Positions 57,268-64,000 of a stretch of DNA of 64,000 nt are shown piece by piece; positions within the stretch are counted from its first letter, which is position 1; each line of letters opens with the position of its first letter. The notes under the pieces were generated by a model, which saw only the letters and a list, made by a program, of their open reading frames with translations, ran no database searches and was not told the origin of the DNA. Source of the DNA: Arthrobacter beigongshangensis (GTDB lineage: Bacteria > Bacillota > Bacilli > Bacillales_A > Planococcaceae); NCBI RefSeq assembly GCF_016820585.1, contig NZ_JADHDX010000001.1:633916-697915 (forward strand), read 5' to 3'. Made by a program: the position numbers and the translations under genes.

Positions 57268-58746
57268 TTGAAAGAAGAATTGTATGAAAGTCTAGCTAGA
57301 CGTACAGACGGTGATATTTACATTGGTGTTGTCGGCCCTGTTCGTGTCGGGAAATCTACATTTGTGAAAAGGGTAATGGAAGAAGTCGTCATTCCGAATA
57401 TGACGGAGGCGTCTGATCGGATTCGTGCACAGGATGAACTGCCGCAAAGCTCACCAGGACCTATCATTATGACTTCAGAACCGAAGTTTGTGCCTGCACA
57501 AGGCACGACGGTTGCTGTAGGGGATGGCGAGTTGAAATTCCAAATCCGACTTGCTGATTGTGTCGGCTATGTCATTGACGGAGTGAAGGGCTATGAAGAC
57601 GAGGACGGTCCGAAGTATGTTCATACGCCATGGCATAATGAGCCGATTCCTTTTGAAGAGGCAGCGCGCATTGGAACGGATAAAGTGATTCGTGATCATT
57701 CAACCATTGGTATTCTTGTGACAACGGACGGCACAGTTAATAATATTCCACGAGCTGCAGCTGAAGTCGCTGAAGTAGAGATCATTAACAAATTAAAAGA
57801 CATTGGTAAGCCGTTTGTGATTGTTTTGAACTCCAAGATGCCGGCCAATGAACGGACCGTCGTGTTGAAAAATCAACTGCATGAGACGTATGGTGTGCCT
57901 GTGATTGCTATTAGTGCAGACCAGCTCAACGCACAGGAAATACAGCTCATTTTAAAAGAAGCACTTTACGAATTTCCAATTACAGATATTGATCTCGAAA
58001 AGCCAGATTGGATGGATGTGCTCGGAAGCGAGCATGAATTGAATGCTAACATTGATAGGGTCATCAATGAGGGCTTTCTTGAAGTATCCAAAATTCGTAA
58101 AGTACAGGAACTTGCCGAGCGACTCAAGGATGAAAAGTATGTGAGAAACGCTGAAGTAATTGAAGTGGATGCTGGAAAAGGCAGAGCCATCGTAAAAATT
58201 GACATGGATGAGCAGGCTTTTCGTGAAATTTGTGAGAATATTATGGGGCAGGAAATAGGTACGAAAAAAGATTGGCTATTATTTGTGAAAGAAGCTGCCA
58301 AAGCGAAGAAATCCCATAATATGTATGCGGAAGCGATTGATACTGCTCGAAAACAAGGCTATGGTGTTGCTCTTCCAACGATTGAGGATTTCAATCCTTC
58401 CGCTCCGGAATTAATCAAACAAAATAATTTTTTTGGTGTTCGCATGAAGGCGACAGCCCCATCACTTCATATTATTCGGGTCGATATGGAGGCGGAATTT
58501 TCCCCTTTAATTGGCTCCGAATTTCACAGTCATCATCTGTTAAAAGAATTGAAAAATGCTTATTTACATGACAGAGAGGCATTGTGGGATACGCAACTTT
58601 TCGGGACACCACTTCATGAGGTAATGAAGGAAAGTATTCGTTTTAAAACAGCCTCCGTACCGCAAAATGCACGAAAACGCCTACGTGAAACAATCGAACA
58701 AATGGTCAATGATGGTAATAAAGGCATGATTACATTCATCGTTTGA
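57268..58746 (+). CDS. spoIVA: Spore coat morphogenetic ATPase SpoIVA
   Basis: SpoIVA polymerises on the outer forespore membrane by ATP hydrolysis and forms the basement layer of the coat. The 492-residue protein has the Walker A motif VVGPVRVGKSTFVKRV near residue 22, acidic switch-type segments (LADCVGYVIDG) and the conserved C-terminal polymerisation domain ending DGNKGMITFIV. TTG 57268 follows AAGGAGGG with 7-nt spacing; the only nearby ATG is out of frame. It would be SigE-dependent, but its promoter is not clear. Confidence 0.96.
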   Translation: MKEELYESLARRTDGDIYIGVVGPVRVGKSTFVKRVMEEVVIPNMTEASDRIRAQDELPQSSPGPIIMTSEPKFVPAQGTTVAVGDGELKFQIRLADCVGYVIDGVKGYEDEDGPKYVHTPWHNEPIPFEEAARIGTDKVIRDHSTIGILVTTDGTVNNIPRAAAEVAEVEIINKLKDIGKPFVIVLNSKMPANERTVVLKNQLHETYGVPVIAISADQLNAQEIQLILKEALYEFPITDIDLEKPDWMDVLGSEHELNANIDRVINEGFLEVSKIRKVQELAERLKDEKYVRNAEVIEVDAGKGRAIVKIDMDEQAFREICENIMGQEIGTKKDWLLFVKEAAKAKKSHNMYAEAIDTARKQGYGVALPTIEDFNPSAPELIKQNNFFGVRMKATAPSLHIIRVDMEAEFSPLIGSEFHSHHLLKELKNAYLHDREALWDTQLFGTPLHEVMKESIRFKTASVPQNARKRLRETIEQMVNDGNKGMITFIV

Positions 58747-58763
58747 TATTAACTTATTGTGAG

Positions 58764-58794
58764 AGAAGATCCGTCAAAAACGGATCTTTTTCTG
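58764..58794 (+). terminator. Terminator of spoIVA
   Basis: AAGATCCG (58766-58773) pairs with CGGATCTT (58781-58788) plus TTT. Confidence 0.9.
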
Positions 58795-58884
58795 CTTTTT
58801 TACGGATAAAGTGCATGATAATAGGAAAACAATGATAATATTGTTGCGTCATGGTTTTTGTTGTGATACTCTTTTTACAGTATT

Positions 58885-59016
58885 GAAGCTCATCAAGGAG
58901 GAATGAAATTCAATTCCTACCTAATGAGGTCTCCGGCGGATGTCACGGATTTTGAAAGAAGTTTATCGAGCCAGCTCGATTCAAAATCCGTATACAATTA
59001 GGCCGGTGCGTAATTG
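58885..59016 (+). repeat. Structured intergenic repeat, copy F (compensated stem)
   Basis: The 5' stem CTCATCAAGGAGGAAT...ATTCCTACCTAATGAG (about 58889-58927) is followed by the core TCCGGCGGATGTCA. CGGATTTTGAA (58946-58956) pairs with TTCAAAATCCG (58980-58990). Compared with copies E and G, an A-U pair has become G-C on both sides. Inside lies TCGAG-CCAG-CTCGA. The terminal hairpin CAATTAGGC/GCGTAATTG (58995-59016) has one mismatch. It sits in the hbs leader. Confidence 0.85.
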
Positions 59017-59049
59017 GTTGTGATTTCCTTTTGAGAGGAGGTGAATGGT

Positions 59050-59322
59050 GTGAATAAAACAGAATTGATTAACTCTGTAGCTGAGGCAGCAGGTCTAACG
59101 AAGAAAGATGCTACAAAAGCTGTTGAAGCTGTATTCGAAACGATCCAATCTACTCTTGCAAAGGGTGAGAAAGTACAATTGATCGGTTTCGGAAATTTCG
59201 AAGTTCGTGAGCGTGCAGCTCGTAAAGGACGTAACCCACAATCTGGGGAAGAAATTGATATCGCTGCAAGCAAAGTTCCTGCTTTCAAAGCGGGTAAAGC
59301 GCTTAAAGACGCGGTAAAATAA
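59050..59322 (+). CDS. hbs: DNA-binding protein HU (HBsu)
   Basis: HU is the major nucleoid protein, bending and compacting DNA. The 90-residue protein starts [20 protein letters not shown] and carries the beta-arm signature [18 protein letters not shown] followed by [21 protein letters not shown] 59050 is chosen because AGGAGGTG ends about 8 nt before it and it gives the exact family length; GTG 59041 would overlap that site. Its leader carries repeat copy F. Confidence 0.97.
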   Translation: MNKTELINSVAEAAGLTKKDATKAVEAVFETIQSTLAKGEKVQLIGFGNFEVRERAARKGRNPQSGEEIDIAASKVPAFKAGKALKDAVK

Positions 59323-59337
59323 TCATCAAGCTTACAT

Positions 59338-59396
59338 AGAAGTCCGTCCGGCGTATCTGGTTATCAGATACTTTGGTCGGGCTTCTTTCCTTTTTC
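59338..59396 (+). terminator. Terminator of hbs
   Basis: AGAAGTCCGTCC pairs with GGTCGGGCTTCT, with an inner GTATCT/AGATAC stem; TTTCCTTTTT follows. Confidence 0.85.
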
Positions 59397-59473
59397 GTCA
59401 TAATCAGCGTAAAGGGAAGCATGAGAACTGTACGGAAATGTAGGAGTGTGCTACTATTTTTGATGGAATAGCT

Positions 59474-59620
59474 TTATCTCAATTTAGCTAATGCCACCGG
59501 CGGATGTCACAGATTTTGAAGGTAAAGGAAAAGCAACCTAAGTTCGCCGCGTCGTGCGATCACAGTTGCGTACCTGCATCTTGTGGGCACAAGTTCGATT
59601 CAAAATCTGGACACAATTGA
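59474..59620 (+). repeat. Structured intergenic repeat, copy G (long form, no end hairpin)
   Basis: The core CACCGGCGGATGTCA is followed by CAGATTTTGAA (59510-59520), which pairs with TTCAAAATCTG (59599-59609). The insert between them matches copy B: a GCCGC-GTCGT hairpin remnant (59546) and CCTGCA-TCT-TGTGGG (59573-59587), which pairs only with two G-U pairs. The element ends GGACACAATT and runs straight into the folE ribosome-binding site GAGGAGG, so the last hairpin is cut off. Confidence 0.8.
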
Positions 59621-59634
59621 GGAGGATTTGTACG

Positions 59635-60204
59635 ATGAATGATGTCGATTATGGGAAGATAGAGAAGGCAGTTACAATGATCCTTGAAGCGATCGGTGAA
59701 AATCCGGAACGTGAAGGTCTGATCGATACTCCGAAACGGGTTGCGAAAATGTATGCCGAAGTATTTGAGGGTTTAAACAAAGATCCAAAAGATTATTTCA
59801 AAACAGTGTTTCATGAAAATCACGATGAAGTTGTACTTGTTAAAGACATAGCATTTCACTCGATGTGTGAACATCATCTTGTGCCGTTTTTCGGCCATGC
59901 CCATATTGCATACATACCACGTGACGGTGTTGTTGCCGGACTAAGTAAATTGGCAAGAGCAGTCGAAACTACTGCAAGAAGACCGCAGTTACAAGAAAGA
60001 ATTACATCGACGGTAGCCGAAGCGATGATGGACATGTTGAATCCGATTGGTGTTTATGTCGTGATCGAGGCGGAGCATATGTGTATGACGATGCGTGGCA
60101 TTAAGAAACCGGGTGCAAAAACGGTGACGACGGTGGCACGAGGCATCTATGAGCAAGACGATGTAAAACGAGCTGAAATTCTATCACTTATTAAAATGAC
60201 TTAA
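59635..60204 (+). CDS. folE: GTP cyclohydrolase I
   Basis: FolE (MtrA) converts GTP to dihydroneopterin triphosphate, the first step to folate. The 189-residue protein has the zinc ligands in [12 protein letters not shown] (Cys and His, near residue 77) and [15 protein letters not shown], and the [10 protein letters not shown] segment. ATG 59635 follows GAGGAGG. It is paired with mtrB, as in the B. subtilis mtrAB operon. Confidence 0.96.
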   Translation: MNDVDYGKIEKAVTMILEAIGENPEREGLIDTPKRVAKMYAEVFEGLNKDPKDYFKTVFHENHDEVVLVKDIAFHSMCEHHLVPFFGHAHIAYIPRDGVVAGLSKLARAVETTARRPQLQERITSTVAEAMMDMLNPIGVYVVIEAEHMCMTMRGIKKPGAKTVTTVARGIYEQDDVKRAEILSLIKMT

Positions 60205-60272
60205 CGCCTTTGCGGGCAAAGCCTTTATTGTGATATGATGGGGCAGTATATAACAGACAGGAGAGGTATAGT

Positions 60273-60494
60273 ATGACACAACCTGACTATATTGTTATTA
60301 AAGCGCAAGAGGACGGCGTGAATGTCATCGGATTGACGAGAGGCAATGATACGAAGTTTCACCATACGGAAAAATTGGATCGTGGTGAAGTGATGATTGC
60401 CCAGTTCACTGAACATACGTCAGCGATGAAAATACGCGGCAAAGCCGACGTTCATACGGCATATGGTGTTGTGTCAAGCGAAGGGAAGGAATAA
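60273..60494 (+). CDS. mtrB: TRAP, trp RNA-binding attenuation protein
   Basis: TRAP forms an 11-subunit ring that, when bound to tryptophan, wraps trp leader RNAs containing spaced GAG/UAG triplets. The 73-residue protein is of family size with the beta strands [19 protein letters not shown] and the RNA-contacting [14 protein letters not shown] (Lys/Lys-Arg pattern). No trp operon or anti-TRAP gene is in the window. The ATG follows GACAGGAGAGG. Confidence 0.95.
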   Translation: MTQPDYIVIKAQEDGVNVIGLTRGNDTKFHHTEKLDRGEVMIAQFTEHTSAMKIRGKADVHTAYGVVSSEGKE

Positions 60495-60544
60495 TTCTTT
60501 CGCGACACACTCTTCCGGAGACGTCTTTGAATGGAGATCCGAAG

Positions 60545-61234
60545 ATGGAAAGACAAAAAATTAAACAGCATATCGAAAACTATATAAATGATGTCGAACA
60601 TTCGCTTTCAGAACCGATTGTGGACAGGGACGTAGGGCGGTTACCGATTGACGCTGCTAAGGCATTCTTCCTCCTGCTTCCGTTGTTGAACGGCGAGAGG
60701 TGGACGGATCATGTCCATACAGCAGCTATCGCGGTGGGCGCCGTACATGCTGCGTTTGATGCGCATGATGCAATTGATGTGTCGGATGCGACATCTAAAC
60801 AACAACAGCTGACAGTGTTATCAGGCGATCATTACAGTGGTATTCATTATCGGCTTCTTGCTTCAATTCCAAAATTGGACTTCATTCAATCATTATCGCG
60901 AACGATTGGGCATATTAACGAGGTGAAGACAGCACTTCACCTAAAAGTGCCAGATGAGCCCGCACGATTAGTGGAGGCTATCCGAATTATTGAAGCAGGA
61001 TGCATTACAGATTTTTTACATACATTCGGTTTTTCGCAGTATGCAAAGCTGGCCAATATAGTATTGCCACTTCTTTGGATGGAAAAGGAGGATGTGGCGT
61101 TGACTTCAAGTGAAGTAGCACTTCAATTACATGCTGAATTGCGGGATGTACTTCAGGCCGCCGATTTTTTAGAGCCGTTTTTACAAGAGGAAATCCGCAA
61201 ATTAGCATTACCTCTTCTTGGAAAACCAAATTGA
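60545..61234 (+). CDS. hepS: Heptaprenyl diphosphate synthase component I
   Basis: HepS is the non-catalytic subunit that pairs with HepT to make the C35 side chain of menaquinone-7. The 229-residue protein is helical and poorly conserved, with LPIDAAKAFFLLLPLLNGE and AIAVGAVHAAFDAHD segments typical of the family (residues 38-85). ATG 60545 follows TGGAG. It precedes menG and hepT in the conserved gerC order. Confidence 0.9.
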   Translation: MERQKIKQHIENYINDVEHSLSEPIVDRDVGRLPIDAAKAFFLLLPLLNGERWTDHVHTAAIAVGAVHAAFDAHDAIDVSDATSKQQQLTVLSGDHYSGIHYRLLASIPKLDFIQSLSRTIGHINEVKTALHLKVPDEPARLVEAIRIIEAGCITDFLHTFGFSQYAKLANIVLPLLWMEKEDVALTSSEVALQLHAELRDVLQAADFLEPFLQEEIRKLALPLLGKPN

Positions 61235-61264
61235 GGCGTATTTGACAGAAAAGGGGTATGACTC

Positions 61265-61963
61265 TTGGAAACACCTAAAGAACAAAAGGTTCATAAAGTC
61301 TTCGAAAAAGTATCCGTCGATTACGATAAGATGAATTCCATTATTAGTTTTAATCAACATAAAAAATGGCGAGATGATATTATGGTGCGGATGAACGTTC
61401 GTGAAGGAGCCCAAATATTAGACGTTTGTTGTGGGACGGCAGATTGGACGATTGCATTGGCTGATGCAACCGGAGCTACGGGTCATGTAACTGGACTTGA
61501 TTTTAGTGAAGGTATGCTAGAGGTGGGACGATCTAAAACAAAGAATTACTCAAATGTTGTGCTGACACAAGGAAATGCAATGGCTTTACCTTTCCCAGAT
61601 CATTCATTTGATTATGTGACAATCGGTTTTGGATTGCGAAATGTACCGGACTATTTGACTGTGTTGAAAGAGATGAATCGTGTACTCAAACCGGGTGGTA
61701 TGATTACTTGCTTGGAAACATCACAAACTGAAATCCCGGTTTATAGGCAGTTATTCAAATTCTATTTCAAATTCATAATGCCTGTATTTGGGAAAATATT
61801 TGCGAAGAGCTACAAGGAATATTCTTGGTTGCAAGAGTCTGCGGACGATTTTCCAGGGATGAAGCAGCTTGCGCAGTTATTTACAGATGCAGGGTTTACA
61901 ACAGTTTCTTATAAATCATATAGCGGTGGTGCGGCGGCAGGCCACGTAGGATTTAAACAATAA
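61265..61963 (+). CDS. menG: Demethylmenaquinone methyltransferase
   Basis: MenG (UbiE/GerCB) performs the last methylation in menaquinone synthesis with S-adenosylmethionine. The 232-residue protein has motif [17 protein letters not shown] (near residue 50), [27 protein letters not shown] and [15 protein letters not shown]. Translation begins at TTG 61265, 7 nt after AAAGGGG. Flanked by hepS and hepT. Confidence 0.95.
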   Translation: METPKEQKVHKVFEKVSVDYDKMNSIISFNQHKKWRDDIMVRMNVREGAQILDVCCGTADWTIALADATGATGHVTGLDFSEGMLEVGRSKTKNYSNVVLTQGNAMALPFPDHSFDYVTIGFGLRNVPDYLTVLKEMNRVLKPGGMITCLETSQTEIPVYRQLFKFYFKFIMPVFGKIFAKSYKEYSWLQESADDFPGMKQLAQLFTDAGFTTVSYKSYSGGAAAGHVGFKQ

Positions 61964-61987
61964 AGACCGCAGGGGAAGGTAATCGTT

Positions 61988-62962
61988 TTGGAGAAATTGA
62001 AGTTAATGACACTTTATAGCGATTTTCGCAAGGATATCGCTTATATAGAAAAGGAACTTGAGCGCTCCGTCAATTCATCTTCCCCAATTATTCAGAAAGC
62101 TTCATTGCACTTATTACGTGCTGGTGGAAAGAGAATACGGCCAATATTTGTAATCCTCGCATCTAAATTCGGTACATATTCATTGAAGGATGTGTCAAAG
62201 GTCGCTGTCTCTCTCGAACTTGTCCATATGGCTTCGCTTGTCCATGATGATGTCATTGACGATTCAGATATGCGTCGTGGCTTTGAGACTGTCAAGGCTC
62301 GTTGGGATAATCGAATTGCGATGTATACGGGAGATTTCATTTTTTCTCGTGCGCTGACATCTATCGGTGAAATTGAGTTGCCAGCAGTTCATCAGCTACT
62401 CGCAGAGACGATGCTTGAAATTTGCAAAGGTGAAATCATTCAGATTGATCACCAGCGCAAGACAAATCAAACTATTCGTGACTATTTACGTCGTATTAAA
62501 CGGAAGACTGCATTGTTATTGTCATCTAGCTGTGAATTAGGTGCTCTTGCTTCGGGAGCAGATTCTGTAGTTGTTGGGAAAATGCGTCGTTTTGGTTATT
62601 ATGCAGGAATGGCCTTTCAAATTGTAGATGATATTCTAGATATTACCTCAACGGACGAACAACTTGGAAAACCAGCTGGTAGTGATTTATTGAACGGGCA
62701 TTTGACATTGCCTATTTTATACATAAAAAATGATCCTGTATTCCAACCGTATATGGAGCGCTCGTTTAACGGGACTTTAACCGAATCTGAGCGTGATGAA
62801 ATGTTATCCTATATCCGGGGAACAGATGCGATTGAAAAAGCGCAAGAGGTGAGCGATTTATATTTACAGAAAGCGCTCCGCGAATTAGATGATTTGCCCA
62901 AAGGTGACGCAAAAAAAGCATTTGTGCAAATCGCTGAATTCATCGGTAAACGTAAGTACTAA
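61988..62962 (+). CDS. hepT: Heptaprenyl diphosphate synthase component II
   Basis: HepT is the catalytic trans-prenyltransferase subunit extending farnesyl diphosphate to C35. The 324-residue protein has GGKRIRPIFVILA, the first aspartate-rich motif HDDVIDDSDMRRG (near residue 80) and the second in FQIVDDILDITS (near 215) with GKPAGSDLLNGHLTLP. The TTG start follows AGGGGAAGG. It completes the menaquinone side-chain operon. Confidence 0.95.
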   Translation: MEKLKLMTLYSDFRKDIAYIEKELERSVNSSSPIIQKASLHLLRAGGKRIRPIFVILASKFGTYSLKDVSKVAVSLELVHMASLVHDDVIDDSDMRRGFETVKARWDNRIAMYTGDFIFSRALTSIGEIELPAVHQLLAETMLEICKGEIIQIDHQRKTNQTIRDYLRRIKRKTALLLSSSCELGALASGADSVVVGKMRRFGYYAGMAFQIVDDILDITSTDEQLGKPAGSDLLNGHLTLPILYIKNDPVFQPYMERSFNGTLTESERDEMLSYIRGTDAIEKAQEVSDLYLQKALRELDDLPKGDAKKAFVQIAEFIGKRKY

Positions 62963-63065
62963 TCAACCTTATTCAATTGATTCAGGTTTTAGTTGAAAGA
63001 TATAGCATCAGATGGTACGATCGACAAGGAGAAATCCGGATACATATAAGAGGGAGTGTTTATAA

Positions 63066-63512
63066 ATGGAAAGAACATTTTTAATGGTTAAGCCTGACGG
63101 CGTACAACGTAATCTAATCGGTGAAATCGTGGGACGTTTTGAAAGCAAAGGATTCAAACTTGTAGGTGCTAAACTTATGCAAATTACACCTGAGCTTGCT
63201 GCACAGCATTACGGTGAGCATAAGGAGCGTCCATTCTTTGGTGAGCTTGTTGAGTTCATCACTTCAGGTCCTGTATTTGCAATGGTGTGGGAAGGTGAAA
63301 ACGTTATCTCCGTTGGTCGTCTAATGACGGGAGCTACAAATCCGAAAGAATCTGCACCTGGAACAATCCGTGGTGATTTCGCAGTTACTGTCGGTAAAAA
63401 CATTATTCATGGTTCTGATGCACCAGAATCAGCAGTTCGCGAAATCGGTCTTTTCTTCAAAGAAGAAGAGCTTGTTTCTTACGATAAAACATTGAATAAC
63501 TGGATTAACTAA
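63066..63512 (+). CDS. ndk: Nucleoside diphosphate kinase
   Basis: Ndk equilibrates nucleoside di- and triphosphates through a phosphohistidine. The 148-residue protein starts [20 protein letters not shown] and has the active-site His in [12 protein letters not shown] (near residue 115), preceded by [15 protein letters not shown]. The ATG follows GAGGGAGTG. Its 3' region contains the single-hairpin repeat copy H and a terminator. Confidence 0.96.
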   Translation: MERTFLMVKPDGVQRNLIGEIVGRFESKGFKLVGAKLMQITPELAAQHYGEHKERPFFGELVEFITSGPVFAMVWEGENVISVGRLMTGATNPKESAPGTIRGDFAVTVGKNIIHGSDAPESAVREIGLFFKEEELVSYDKTLNNWIN

Positions 63513-63519
63513 TCTAACT

Positions 63520-63545
63520 TTCAATTACGCTGAGTCGTAATTGAA
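63520..63545 (+). repeat. Structured intergenic repeat, copy H (terminal hairpin only)
   Basis: TTCAATTACG (63520-63529) pairs with CGTAATTGAA (63536-63545) around CTGAGT. It corresponds to the last hairpin of the family and lies 8 nt after the ndk stop. Confidence 0.65.
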
Positions 63546-63581
63546 GAAAAGCAGCCTTGCATTCGTGCTCGGCTGTTTTTG
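63546..63581 (+). terminator. Terminator of ndk
   Basis: GCAGCC (63551-63556) pairs with GGCTGT (from 63571), followed by TTTTT. Confidence 0.8.
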
Positions 63582-63628
63582 TTATTCCGTAATTGCCTCC
63601 AATCAGCTATAATGGAAAGAACGTATGA

Positions 63629-64000
<372 letters not shown>

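Noticed and set aside
59554..59634. N-terminal extension of FolE
   Set aside because: It is translated repeat copy G; ATG 59635 with GAGGAGG gives the normal protein.
60208..60230. Attenuator between folE and mtrB
   Set aside because: Only a 6-bp stem with a 2-nt loop and a weak T tract; too little to call.

Overview
The window looks like chromosomal backbone of a low-to-mid GC, endospore-forming Bacillales bacterium, most likely Sporosarcina or a close relative in the Planococcaceae. The evidence is the sporulation genes (spoIIAA-AB-sigF, spoVAF, spoIVA, sleB-ypeB, scpAB, a sporulation-type dac gene), the menaquinone genes (hepS-menG-hepT) and the ResABCDE cytochrome-c/respiration locus, in an order I recall from the Bacillus subtilis yqk-ypu-res-yph region. 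The genus is inferred from gene order and protein character, not from a search. No rRNA, tRNA, CRISPR array, intact insertion sequence or prophage was seen.

Layout. 1-13 kb: pseudouridine catabolism (psuK-psuG), the RNA polymerase-recycling ATPase helD, an orphan LacI-type regulator, exoA, an SRPBCC protein, two MFS transporters, a guanine-riboswitch-controlled xpt-pbuX operon and a HAD phosphatase. 13-20 kb: an aldo/keto reductase, nudF, a SpoIIM-position membrane protein, fur, xerD, and deoB-pdp for nucleoside catabolism. 20-22.6 kb: a small accessory patch (AhpD-like protein, DUF1871, VOC protein, a palindromic element and 0.85 kb without genes) where dacF would be expected. 22.6-31.5 kb: spoIIA operon, spoVAF, lysA, a 34-residue membrane protein, ribT, ypuF, scpAB, dac and rluB. 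31.6-40 kb: resABCDE, sigX-rsiX, and ribU under an FMN riboswitch. 40-51 kb: fer, ypbB-recS, ypbE, ypbG, ypdA, ansA, prsW, sleB-ypeB and the PilZ protein motI. 51-64 kb: cmk-plsC-rpsA, der, gpsA, yphE-yphF, spoIVA, hbs, folE-mtrB, hepS-menG-hepT, ndk and the start of cheR.

The most interesting unexplained signal is a family of structured intergenic repeats, at least eight full or partial copies (about 131, 16000, 30640, 43710, 56070, 58885, 59474 and 63520). They share a GGCGGATGTC-type core, a long stem and a terminal CAATTACGCC/GGCGTAATTG hairpin. The copies differ in sequence but the stems stay paired (compensatory and G-U changes), which argues for a selected RNA or DNA fold. All lie between co-directional genes, often starting at the upstream stop codon and ending at or near the downstream ribosome-binding site. 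A second unusual signal is an array of 13 degenerate 12-mers spaced 19-21 bp apart between ypdA and ansA. Others are a 50-bp perfect palindrome, a 15-codon leader ORF whose stop overlaps the ypeB start, and a SigX-type promoter laid over the end of resE.

Several sporulation genes expected from Bacillus synteny are not at their usual places: dacF, spoVAA-AE and spmAB. A shortened protein of uncertain family occupies the spoIIM position.
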